From the NCBI GenBank assembly GCA_964527995.1, contig CAZGRP010000008.1, positions 53,325-117,324 of the forward strand: a stretch of 64,000 bases of DNA. The letters run 5' to 3'. Each line of letters starts with the position of its first letter. Position 1 is the stretch's first letter. The notes under the pieces are model-generated. The model did no database searches. It was not told where the DNA came from and saw only the letters and a program-made list of their open reading frames with translations. Positions 17,687-25,648 of the stretch are shown here, piece after piece. The translations under genes were made by a program, and so were the position numbers. The stretch is from CAZGRP01 sp964527995. Its GTDB lineage: Bacteria; Zhuqueibacterota; Zhuqueibacteria; Oceanimicrobiales; CAZGRP01.

Positions 17687-19810
17687 TCATCCAACTCGAA
17701 TCAGATCCAGGGTCTCTTTGTACTTCTCAAAAAACTGCACTCGCGCCGGAAACATGACCTTGGCCATGTCGTTGAGATCGCTCTCGGAGAGGTGGAACGC
17801 TTCCTCTCTCGCTGCTGCCAGGAGCTCCGCGTCGGCCACGATATCGGCAATGCGCAGGCCTGGCAAACCATGCTGCCGCGTTCCAAAAAACTCTCCCGGC
17901 CCGCGCAGGCGCAGGTCCTCTTCAGCAATCTTGAAGCCGTCCGTGGTACGCGCCATCGTATCGAGGCGACGGCGAGCTTCGGGCGTCAAGTTCCGGGAGG
18001 CAATGAGAATGCAATACGACTGCTTATGGCCACGCCCGACACGGCCGCGCAACTGGTGCAACTGAGTCAGGCCGAAGCGCTCGGCGTTTTCGATCACCAT
18101 GAAAGAGGCGTTGGGCACGTCGACCCCCACTTCGATCACCGTCGTACTCACCAACACCTGCAGGCGTCCGGCTTTGAAGTCCGCCATCACGGCTTCTTTC
18201 TCGTCACTCGGCATGCGACCATGAAGCAGGCCAACCTTCAGGCCGGAAAAGGGCCCGGACACCAATTTTTTGTAACTTTCGACGGCGGCGTTCAGATCCA
18301 TTTTTTCAGACTCTTCCACCAGCGGGAAGACGATGTAGGCCTGTTCGCCCGCTTCCACACGCAGGCGTACGTACTCGTAGATCTCTCGCCGCTTGTCCTC
18401 ATACCGCCACACCGTTTTCACAGGTTTGCGACCCGCCGGCAGCTCATCGATGATGGAGATATCGAGATCGCCGTAGAGGGTCATCGAAAGACTGCGCGGT
18501 ATGGGTGTGGCCGTCATCACCAGTACGTCGGGGTTCAGTCCTTTCTCCATCAACGCCGCCCGCTGCATCACTCCGAAGCGGTGCTGCTCGTCGATCACCA
18601 CCAGGCCCAGGCGCGAGAAGTCGACCGGTTCCTGGATAAGGGCGTGCGTGCCGATGATGATGTCGGCCTCGCCCTCCCCGACGGCGCGCAGGATCTCGCG
18701 GCGATGCCGGGCATTCTGCCCGCCCACAAGCAGGCGAACGGCCACACCAAGCTCCTCGAGCTGGTGATGCAGTGTCAGGTAGTGCTGCTCGGCGAGGATT
18801 TCGGTGGGCGCCATCAGCGCCGCCTGGTAGCCGTTCTCCACCGCCATGAGCATGGTGATCATGGCGACGACAGTCTTGCCTGAACCGACATCGCCCTGCA
18901 GCAGGCGGTTCATCGGCGCGCTCTTCTTCATGTCCTCACGGATTTGCCGCAGGACCGCCTTTTGCGCCTCGGTGAGCTCAAACGGCAGCTTTTCAATGAG
19001 CTTTCGCGTGCGCTGACCAACAGCAGAGAAGCCGATTCCCTTCTGCTGAATCTGCAGGGCCCGCTTGCGCTGTGCCAGCACCAGCTCCATGTAGAACAGC
19101 TCTTCGAATTTCAGCCTGGTCTCGGCGCGCCGCAGACGCCGCCAGTCGGGCGGGAAGTGAATGTCGCGCAGGGCCTGGCGATGACTGACAAGGCGACGGC
19201 GGCGAATCACTGACGCAGGCAGTGTCTCCGGGATGCGGTCACCATAGTCGTCGAGGACGCGCCGTATGATGCGGCGGAACCCCCGACTGTCCAGTCCAAC
19301 GCTGCCAAGGGCCTCACCCGAAGGGTAGAGCGGGATGATGATGCCGGTGTTGAGAAACCCTGCCTCACCCTCGTCTCCAAGCCGATCGAAATCCGGATGC
19401 ACCATCTGCCGGGTGCCGCGATATTCACCGATCTTGCCGCTGAAGGCCACGGTGTCCCCTTGCCGGAAAATTTTCGGCCATAGCGACACGCGACTGAACC
19501 ACACGCAGGTCAGGAAGCCGGTGCCATCGAAAAGATAGAGAACGAAGCGCTGGCGGCGGCCTCGCTCGATGCCGCAACTCTGCACCCGGCCCACCACGGT
19601 GACGTCCGTCTCGACAGCCGCGTCACGGATCTTGGTGACGTTGGAGCGGTCGAGGTGGCGCCGCGGAAAATAGTAGAGCATGTCCCAGACCGTGCGGATG
19701 CCCACCTTCGCCAGCGCCCTGGCCCGGCGTTCGCCCACTCCTTTGACGAACTGAACCGGCTGCAACAACGGGTCGTCGCTCCGGCTCGCTGTCGTTTCCG
19801 AGGCCTGCAT
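17687..19810 (-). CDS. recG: ATP-dependent DNA helicase RecG
   Basis: 707 residues, close to the family norm. RecG remodels stalled forks and branched DNA. The N-terminal wedge/OB domain (VTVVGRVQSCGIERGRR) precedes the SF2 motor: motif I LLQGDVGSGKTVVA, Ia ALMAPTEILAEQHY, motif II VVIDEQHRFGV, motif III MTATPIPRSL, and motif VI QLRGRVGRGHKQSY. The C-terminal wedge-associated FFGTRQHGLPGLRIADI is present. An in-frame ATG at 19945 would add 45 unrelated residues; the ATG at 19810 with AAAGGCGG upstream is preferred. It follows valS by 135 bp. Confidence 0.95.
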   Translation of the reverse strand: MQASETTASRSDDPLLQPVQFVKGVGERRARALAKVGIRTVWDMLYYFPRRHLDRSNVTKIRDAAVETDVTVVGRVQSCGIERGRRQRFVLYLFDGTGFLTCVWFSRVSLWPKIFRQGDTVAFSGKIGEYRGTRQMVHPDFDRLGDEGEAGFLNTGIIIPLYPSGEALGSVGLDSRGFRRIIRRVLDDYGDRIPETLPASVIRRRRLVSHRQALRDIHFPPDWRRLRRAETRLKFEELFYMELVLAQRKRALQIQQKGIGFSAVGQRTRKLIEKLPFELTEAQKAVLRQIREDMKKSAPMNRLLQGDVGSGKTVVAMITMLMAVENGYQAALMAPTEILAEQHYLTLHHQLEELGVAVRLLVGGQNARHRREILRAVGEGEADIIIGTHALIQEPVDFSRLGLVVIDEQHRFGVMQRAALMEKGLNPDVLVMTATPIPRSLSMTLYGDLDISIIDELPAGRKPVKTVWRYEDKRREIYEYVRLRVEAGEQAYIVFPLVEESEKMDLNAAVESYKKLVSGPFSGLKVGLLHGRMPSDEKEAVMADFKAGRLQVLVSTTVIEVGVDVPNASFMVIENAERFGLTQLHQLRGRVGRGHKQSYCILIASRNLTPEARRRLDTMARTTDGFKIAEEDLRLRGPGEFFGTRQHGLPGLRIADIVADAELLAAAREEAFHLSESDLNDMAKVMFPARVQFFEKYKETLDLIRVG

Positions 19811-19945
19811 TCCGCCTTTCGCAAAAAAGGCCGCAACGTGGTGCGGCGACAACGAACTGTCCGAATCAACCGGAAAAAATCTGGTGGTGCTGGCCCCCGT
19901 AGATTGGCCCTGCGACCAACTCCAGCACCATATCGACGACAGCAT

Positions 19946-22624
19946 CTACTCCAGGAGGCTCGCCAGGTTGGACTTCAGCTTCTCCAGGTTCGCCTCGAAA
20001 TCCTGCTTCTTCCGCTCCTCCCGCTCGACGACCTCCTTCGGAGCCTTGCTGCGGAAATCGAGACTCTGCAGACGGCGGTCGAGATTCTCGAGCGTCTGCT
20101 CGAGACGGACGATCTCTCGCTCCAGCCGCAAGCGCTCGACGGCGATGTCGATGAGGCCTTCGAGAGGGACGTACACTTCGAACCCGTTGACCACGGCGCT
20201 GGCCGAACGTTTGGGCTTGGCCAGTGTCGGACTTGCCGTGAGCCGCTGCACCTTGGCGAGGTGCTCCAGATAAGCGCGGTTCTCCTCGATCAGCTTCAGC
20301 ACCTGCGGATCGCCCGACTTGATGAGAACATCGGCACGCTTGTTGGGCGGCACGTTCATTTCCCCGCGGATATTGCGGATCGCACCGATGAGGTCCTGCA
20401 ACAGGCGCATCTGCTCCTCGGCCTCGGCGTTGAAGAATGCCTCATCCGCAGCCGGCCACGGCGAGATGACGATGCTTTCGGAGTCGCTGTCGGTGCGCAC
20501 CTGCTGGAAGATCTCCTCGGTGATGAAGGGCACAAACGGGTGAAGCAGATGAACCAGGCCCCTCAACACAGCCAGGGCCACGGCCACCGCGGCCTGCCGT
20601 TTCTCTTCTTCGCCACCCTCGTACAGCCGGGGCTTGATCACCTCGAGATACCAATCGCAGTACTCGTGCCAAAAGAAAGCGTAGAGGGTGGCCACCGCTT
20701 CGTGGAACCTGAAGCTCTCGAGGGCGTCGGTGACCTCACGCACCACCCGATGGTAACGGCTCAGAATCCACCGGTCGGAAAGATCGAGATGATGCTCGGC
20801 GCGCAATCGCTGCAAGGCCTCGACTCGACCCAGTTCCAGGTCACCCGGACGCAGATTCATCGCCAGGAAGCGGAAGGCGTTCCAGAGCTTGTTGGAGAAG
20901 TTGCGGCCGATCTCGAAGTCATTCTCGGAGAGATTGATGTCGTTGCCCTCGGAGGAGAGCATCAACAGGGAGAAACGCACCGCGTCGGCACTATAGCGGT
21001 TGACCATGTCGAGAGGATCGATGCCGTTGCCGAGCGACTTGCTCATCTTCCGCCCCTGCGCGTCGCGGATGATACCATGCAGGTAGACATCGAAAAACGG
21101 CACCTCGCCCATAAACTCGAGACCAGCCATGATCATCCGCGCCACCCAGAAGAAGATGATCTCGTGCCCCGTGACCAGGGTTCGGGTCGGGTAGAAGTAG
21201 TCGAGATCAGGTGTCTCCTCGGGCCAACCCAGAGTGGAGAACGGCCACAGCCACGATGAAAACCACGTATCGAGGACATCCGGATCCTGCTCGACCCGTT
21301 GGCTCCCACACTTCTGGCATCTGCTGACCGCGTCTACGGATACCATGAGATGGCCGCAGTCCTGGCACGTGTAGACCGGGATCCGGTGGCCCCACCAGAG
21401 CTGCCGCGAAATGCACCAATCTTTGACGTTCTCAAGCCAGTTGACGTAGACCTTGGTCCAACGCTCCGGGTGGAATCGCACGGTACCGTCGAGGGCCACT
21501 CGCAGGGCGGGCTCAGCGAGCGGCTTGATCTTCACAAACCATTGCTCCGACAGGTACGGCTCGATCACTGTGTGGCAGCGGTAACAATGCCCGATCGAGT
21601 GAACGTGCGTCTCGGTTTTTTCAAGAAGCCCCTGCTGCTTCAAGTCCTTCACCACCGCCTTGCGTGCCTGGAAGCGGTCCATGCCGGCGTAGCGACCCGC
21701 CGCCTCGCCCATGGTCCCGTCGGTCTCCATCACCTTGAGCGGCTGGAGCCCGTGACGCTGGGCGATGACGAAGTCGTTCGGGTCGTGAGCCGGAGTCACC
21801 TTGACGGCGCCGGTGCCGAATTTCGGATCCACCAGGTCGTCGGCGATGATGGTGATCTCACGGTTCACCAAGGGAAGCACCACCGTTTTGCCGATCAGTC
21901 CCTTGAAGCGCGGGTCGGAGGGATGAACGGCCACCGCCATGTCGCCGAGCATGGTCTCTGGACGCGTCGTGGCCACCGTGATGAAGCGCTTGCTTCCCTT
22001 GACCGGGTACTTGATGTACCAGAGGTTGCCTTGCTGCTCACGGTGCTCCACCTCATCGTCCGAGAGCGCGGTCTGGCACCGCGGGCACCAGTTGACGATG
22101 TAGTTGCCGCGATAGATCAGGCCCTTGTTGTAGAGCCGGACGAAAACTTCGAGCACAGCCCGACTGAGGCCTTCGTCCATGGTGAAGCGTTCGCGCTGCC
22201 AGTCGCATGAGCAGCCGAGCTTCTTGAGCTGGTCGATGATGATGCCGCCGTACTTCTCCTTCCACTCCCAGACCTGACGAACGAACTCTTCGCGGCCGAT
22301 ATCGTGGCGGCTTTTGCCCTCGCGCTTCAGCAGATCGCGTTCCACGACATTTTGTGTGGCAATCCCCGCGTGGTCCGTGCCCGGCAGCCACAGCGCTTCG
22401 TATCCCTGCATGCGCTTCGTGCGGATCAAGATGTCCTGCAGGGTGTTGTTGTAGGCGTGGCCCATGTGCAGACGATCGGTGACGTTGGGGGGTGGGATGA
22501 CAATGGTGTACGACTCCCTGTCGGGACGTACCTCGGCGTGGAAGTAATTCCGCTCGAGCCACGTCTGGTACCACCTGTCTTCAACCCGCTTTGGATCGTA
22601 TACCTTGTCGAGATGGTCGAACAT
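19946..22624 (-). CDS. valS: Valine--tRNA ligase
   Basis: 892 residues. It charges tRNA-Val and edits threonine. The HIGH motif is PPNVTDRLHMGHAYNNTLQD, KMSKS is GRKMSKSLGNGID, and the CP1 editing domain contains TTRPETMLGDMAVAVHP and GTGAVKVTPAHDPND. The C-terminal coiled coil that contacts tRNA is seen at ~830-892. The start MFDHLDKVYDPKRVED is at 22624; the longer open frame upstream is leader sequence. A sigma70 promoter at 22873-22901 and two hairpins in the ~240-nt leader suggest transcription attenuation. Confidence 0.96.
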   Translation of the reverse strand: MFDHLDKVYDPKRVEDRWYQTWLERNYFHAEVRPDRESYTIVIPPPNVTDRLHMGHAYNNTLQDILIRTKRMQGYEALWLPGTDHAGIATQNVVERDLLKREGKSRHDIGREEFVRQVWEWKEKYGGIIIDQLKKLGCSCDWQRERFTMDEGLSRAVLEVFVRLYNKGLIYRGNYIVNWCPRCQTALSDDEVEHREQQGNLWYIKYPVKGSKRFITVATTRPETMLGDMAVAVHPSDPRFKGLIGKTVVLPLVNREITIIADDLVDPKFGTGAVKVTPAHDPNDFVIAQRHGLQPLKVMETDGTMGEAAGRYAGMDRFQARKAVVKDLKQQGLLEKTETHVHSIGHCYRCHTVIEPYLSEQWFVKIKPLAEPALRVALDGTVRFHPERWTKVYVNWLENVKDWCISRQLWWGHRIPVYTCQDCGHLMVSVDAVSRCQKCGSQRVEQDPDVLDTWFSSWLWPFSTLGWPEETPDLDYFYPTRTLVTGHEIIFFWVARMIMAGLEFMGEVPFFDVYLHGIIRDAQGRKMSKSLGNGIDPLDMVNRYSADAVRFSLLMLSSEGNDINLSENDFEIGRNFSNKLWNAFRFLAMNLRPGDLELGRVEALQRLRAEHHLDLSDRWILSRYHRVVREVTDALESFRFHEAVATLYAFFWHEYCDWYLEVIKPRLYEGGEEEKRQAAVAVALAVLRGLVHLLHPFVPFITEEIFQQVRTDSDSESIVISPWPAADEAFFNAEAEEQMRLLQDLIGAIRNIRGEMNVPPNKRADVLIKSGDPQVLKLIEENRAYLEHLAKVQRLTASPTLAKPKRSASAVVNGFEVYVPLEGLIDIAVERLRLEREIVRLEQTLENLDRRLQSLDFRSKAPKEVVEREERKKQDFEANLEKLKSNLASLLE

Positions 22625-22715
22625 GTTGACTCCGCTGGTTGACCCCCGAAACAGAAAATGCCTGCCCAATATACGAAACGACCTCTCGAATGTCAACAGG
22701 AAAGGGCCACACCAA

Positions 22716-22764
22716 TGTCCCACATCTTGGGCCTATCCAGAGGGTATGCCCAAGATAAGGGACA
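22716..22764. promoter_or_regulatory. 49-bp imperfect inverted repeat in the valS leader
   Basis: Arms TGTCCC-AC-ATCTTGGGC and GCCCAAGAT-AA-GGGACA pair except for a two-base internal mismatch, and the interior (CTATCC/GGGTAT around AGA) continues the stem. It lies about 90 bases before the valS ATG. It may be an RNA structure or an operator. The T-box consensus of Gram-positive tRNA-sensing leaders is not visible here. Confidence 0.55.
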
Positions 22765-22810
22765 CCTTGCATTCGAAGCTCTCCCCCGCGGCGCTGCTGG
22801 GCCCATACAC

Positions 22811-22847
22811 AAAAGAGTCGGAACGAATGCGACCGATTCGTCCGACT
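22811..22847 (-). terminator. Terminator-like hairpin in the valS leader (putative attenuator)
   Basis: Reading the minus strand, GAGTCGGACGAAT pairs with ATTCGTTCCGACTC (one bulged base) around CGGTCGC, and TTTT follows directly. The hairpin starts about 25 bases after the -10 box of the valS promoter, so it would stop transcripts before valS unless relieved. Confidence 0.55.
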
Positions 22848-22872
22848 CAGTAGGCGCCTGGCGCACAGAATA

Positions 22873-22901
22873 AATATAATGAAAAGGCTCCGCAGAGTCA
22901 A
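22873..22901 (-). promoter_or_regulatory. sigma70 promoter for valS
   Basis: TTGACT (22901-22896) and TATATT (22878-22873) on the minus strand are 17 bp apart, each matching five of six consensus bases. Transcription would begin near 22866, giving a leader of ~240 nt. Confidence 0.75.
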
Positions 22902-23032
22902 CGAATAGTTCCTGCCTCGTCGCAGTGGCACAGGTTTGCGGCGGTCGTGGCGGGTTAAAGAAGTGCAGGCCGGGGTGCGATACTCTGAATATAGAGAACT
23001 GGGAGATCACGGGCAACCAGGGAAGGTTCACC

Positions 23033-24427
23033 ATGGCGGATGTCGAGAGTCTGCGCATCGCAGAGGGCAAGCTCCAGGCGGCGGCGTTTGAACCGTCGCA
23101 TCCAAACAACCCCAAGCCGTTTGCGCCGGTTCTGGACCGCCTGGATCGAGTTGAGGAGCTTGCGCGTGCTAGCCTCATCGAGCAACTGGAAGCCGAAAAA
23201 GAGAATCTGGAACGCTTACTCATGCAAGATCCGTTGACGGGCGCCTACAACGCGCGCGCCTTTTCCCGATTTCTGGCCCGGCAGATCGGACTGGCGAAAC
23301 GCTACCACGATCCGTTCTGCCTCATCATGATCGACATCGATCATTTCAAACTCATCAATGACCGATTCGGGCATCTTTGCGGCGACAGGGTGCTGCGCGA
23401 GTACGTCGAACGGACGGCGGCCGTGCTCCGAGAAGGGGACATCCTGGCCCGCTATGGCGGAGACGAGTTCATGCTCATCACGCCCAATACCACGGAAGAG
23501 GGGGCGGTGGTGGTCGTGGAGAAACTGGCGGCAGCGGTCAAGGAAGCGCCCGTCCTCTGGGAAGGGCAGACGATCGAGCTGACCGTCAGTATCGGCGTCG
23601 CTGGCTTTCATCTCCATGAGGAGATCAGCCAGCGCGAACTCATCCAACGTGCCGACCGTGCCCTATACGCCTCCAAGGAAGCGGGGCGCGATGCGTACCG
23701 CGTCTGGACACGCGACATCAACGGTCTGCCCTCCCGGCTCTCAGCCGAAGGGGAAAGCAAGGTCGCCGGCGTGGTCGAGCGCATCGAGCGCATCGAAGCA
23801 CGGCAGCGACGCACTGCGGCGCGCTTGCTGCTGGAGTTGCTCGAGGCTCTACGCGCCGAAGTGCCCTACGTCTGGGATCAGACATTGGTGGCCACGGACA
23901 CCGCCGTCCGACTGGCGGCCGCCGCCGGCCTGGCGCCACGTGAAATCGAGCGCGTAAGGCTGGCAACGTTGCTGCGCGACATCGGCCTGATCGGTGTGCC
24001 GACCCATCTCCTCAACAAGAGAGAGCCGCTGACCGCCCAGGAGCGGCAGCGGATCCGCGAGCACGTCGCCATGGGCGCGAAAATGATTCAGCCGGTCTCC
24101 AGCCTCAAAGACCTGCTGTCGATCATCCTGCACCATCACGAACGCTACGATGGCAGCGGCTACCCTTCGGGACTGCAAGCCTCGCAAATACCAGTTGAGG
24201 CGCGTGTCATCGCCATCGCCGATACCTTCGATGCCCTGCTCGCCGATCGTCCTTACCGGCCCGCGCATCCGCTGGACGCGGCCATCGATACCATCCGGGC
24301 CCGGCGAGGGAAAGACTTCGATCCGGATCTGGTTGGTGTCTTCGAAGAGCTGGCATCGGAATGGGCCGAACGACCACGAAAGCCATGCACTACACCTGCA
24401 GAGTACGTAGGAGAAAACGATGGATAA
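23033..24427 (+). CDS. GGDEF diguanylate cyclase with degenerate HD-GYP domain
   Basis: 464 residues. A coiled segment (~35-64) leads into the GGDEF domain (~65-225): DPLTGAYNARAF, IDIDHFKLINDRFGHLCGD, an intact active site RYGGDEF at ~141-146 and an RxxD inhibitory site (REGD, 133-136) five residues before it. So cyclic-di-GMP synthesis with product inhibition is expected. The C-terminal part (~290-440) is HD-GYP-like, with HHHERYDGSGYPSGL and IADTFDALLADRPYR, but the HD pair is RD (LLRDIGLIGVP), which removes a metal ligand, so hydrolysis is doubtful. The ATG at 23033 has GGAAGG upstream. It overlaps the next gene by 8 bp, implying a functional pair. Confidence 0.88.
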   Translation: MADVESLRIAEGKLQAAAFEPSHPNNPKPFAPVLDRLDRVEELARASLIEQLEAEKENLERLLMQDPLTGAYNARAFSRFLARQIGLAKRYHDPFCLIMIDIDHFKLINDRFGHLCGDRVLREYVERTAAVLREGDILARYGGDEFMLITPNTTEEGAVVVVEKLAAAVKEAPVLWEGQTIELTVSIGVAGFHLHEEISQRELIQRADRALYASKEAGRDAYRVWTRDINGLPSRLSAEGESKVAGVVERIERIEARQRRTAARLLLELLEALRAEVPYVWDQTLVATDTAVRLAAAAGLAPREIERVRLATLLRDIGLIGVPTHLLNKREPLTAQERQRIREHVAMGAKMIQPVSSLKDLLSIILHHHERYDGSGYPSGLQASQIPVEARVIAIADTFDALLADRPYRPAHPLDAAIDTIRARRGKDFDPDLVGVFEELASEWAERPRKPCTTPAEYVGENDG

Positions 24428-24890
24428 GAACATACTCATCGTCGACGACGAGGAAGACATCCTGTCCCTGCTGGCCGACACCATTTCACGATGGGGATAC
24501 AACCCGATCATCGCCCGGGACGGCGAAGATGCCCTTGAGAAGATTCAGTCCCTCCCTATCGACCTGGTGCTCACCGACCTGAAGATGCCCAAGCTGGATG
24601 GTGTGCGGCTGCTGAAGAAAATCAAACAGGCCGACGACAGAACCGAAGTCATTCTGTTTACGGGGTATCCGGCGGTGGAATCCGCCGTGGAAGCCATGAA
24701 GGTGGGGGCTTTCGACTATCTGATCAAACCCGTGGACATCGAAGAACTGCGCTTGAAGATCGAGCGTGGCCTCGAACACCGCAACATGGACAAGAACCTG
24801 TCGACGTTGCGCACCCTCAACTGGGCCATCATCATCTCAATCCCACTGTGGCTGGGAATGGGCATTATTCTGGCTCGGCTGTTACTCTAG
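24420..24890 (+). CDS. Response-regulator receiver domain with C-terminal transmembrane helix
   Basis: 156 residues. Residues 1-~120 are a complete CheY-like receiver: the acidic pair in IVDDEEDIL, the phospho-acceptor Asp in LVLTDLKMPKLDG, the Thr in ILFTGYPAV and the Lys in DYLIKPVD. Instead of an output domain there is a short linker and one hydrophobic helix at the very end (NWAIIISIPLWLGMGIILAR). A tail-anchored receiver of this kind is unusual. The gene starts inside the last codons of the GGDEF gene, so the two are translated together. Its kinase is not in the neighbourhood. Confidence 0.85.
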   Translation: MDKNILIVDDEEDILSLLADTISRWGYNPIIARDGEDALEKIQSLPIDLVLTDLKMPKLDGVRLLKKIKQADDRTEVILFTGYPAVESAVEAMKVGAFDYLIKPVDIEELRLKIERGLEHRNMDKNLSTLRTLNWAIIISIPLWLGMGIILARLLL

Positions 24891-24896
24891 CCGCAC

Positions 24897-24917
24897 AAAA
24901 ACGCGCCCTTTGGCGCG
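24897..24917 (-). terminator. Intrinsic terminator after the rhomboid gene
   Basis: On the minus strand CGCGCC-AAAG-GGCGCG is followed by TTTTT, beginning 27 bp beyond the rhomboid stop. The same hairpin lies just past the receiver gene's stop on the plus strand, but without a T-run in that direction. Confidence 0.75.
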
Positions 24918-24943
24918 GCATCTCGTTCCGCATTCGCGCCCGG

Positions 24944-25630
24944 CTACCAGGCCGACCGCCGTCTGCGACGGAACACGTTGACCAGCACCATGCCGGCGAC
25001 AAAACCTCCGACGTGGGCCCAAAACGCCACTCCCCCGCCTCCTTCCACACCCAGACTCCCCAGGCCATACAGAAGCTGCAGGAAGAACCAGAAGCCGAGC
25101 ACAAAGACGGCGGAAATCTCCCGAAACGTGATGAAATAGAAAATCGGGATCATCACCAGGACACGAGCGCGAGGGTACTTGAGGACGTAGGCGCCGAGCA
25201 CGCCTGAGATGGCACCGCTGGCACCGATCATCGGTACCTCCAGGCTGGCTGGTGAGAACGCCACAGCAACAGCCACATGCGTGACCGCGGCCATCACGCC
25301 GGAAGTAAGGTAGAAAGCCAGAAAGCGCCCGTGGCCGAGCAGATGCTCCACATTGTCACCGAAGATCCACAGGTAGAGCATGTTGCCGATCAGATGCATC
25401 CACCCGCCGTGCAGAAACATTGAGGTGAACACAGCGTACAGCGAGCGCAAATGGACGATTTCAATCGGCTGAGCGCCATAGGTATACACGAACCGTCTGA
25501 GAGCGGGCGCCGACAGGAACGGTCCGCCGATCTGGAGTTCATAAAGGAAGACGGCCACGTTGGCAAAGATAAGGGACAGCGTAATCAGGGGAGTGGTTCC
25601 AGAAGGGTTGCGGTCTCTCAGGGGAATCAA
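24944..25630 (-). CDS. Rhomboid-family intramembrane serine protease
   Basis: 228 residues with six or seven membrane segments. The catalytic serine is in IGASGAISGVLGA and the histidine in AFWAHVGGFVAGM, giving the Ser-His dyad; FTSMFLHGGWMHLIGNMLYL is the conserved L1/HxxxHxxxN block (His, His, Asn). It cleaves membrane proteins within or near the bilayer; the substrate is unknown. The start is a TTG at 25630 preceded by GAGGAAGG. It is followed by a clear terminator, so it ends the M23/GDPD transcription unit. Confidence 0.92.
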   Translation of the reverse strand: MIPLRDRNPSGTTPLITLSLIFANVAVFLYELQIGGPFLSAPALRRFVYTYGAQPIEIVHLRSLYAVFTSMFLHGGWMHLIGNMLYLWIFGDNVEHLLGHGRFLAFYLTSGVMAAVTHVAVAVAFSPASLEVPMIGASGAISGVLGAYVLKYPRARVLVMIPIFYFITFREISAVFVLGFWFFLQLLYGLGSLGVEGGGGVAFWAHVGGFVAGMVLVNVFRRRRRSAW

Positions 25631-25648
25631 CGCGCCTTCCTCACGCGG

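Larger units (their letters stand above)
22625..23032. other. 408-bp divergent intergenic region between valS and the GGDEF gene
   Basis: This gap holds the valS promoter and leader on the minus strand (entries at 22716-22764, 22811-22847 and 22873-22901). On the plus strand I see a ribosome site GGAAGG before 23033 but no promoter with convincing spacing. Confidence 0.6.

Noticed and set aside
22716..22847. T-box leader for valS
   Set aside because: Neither the T-box consensus nor a specifier stem was found; only hairpins are supported.
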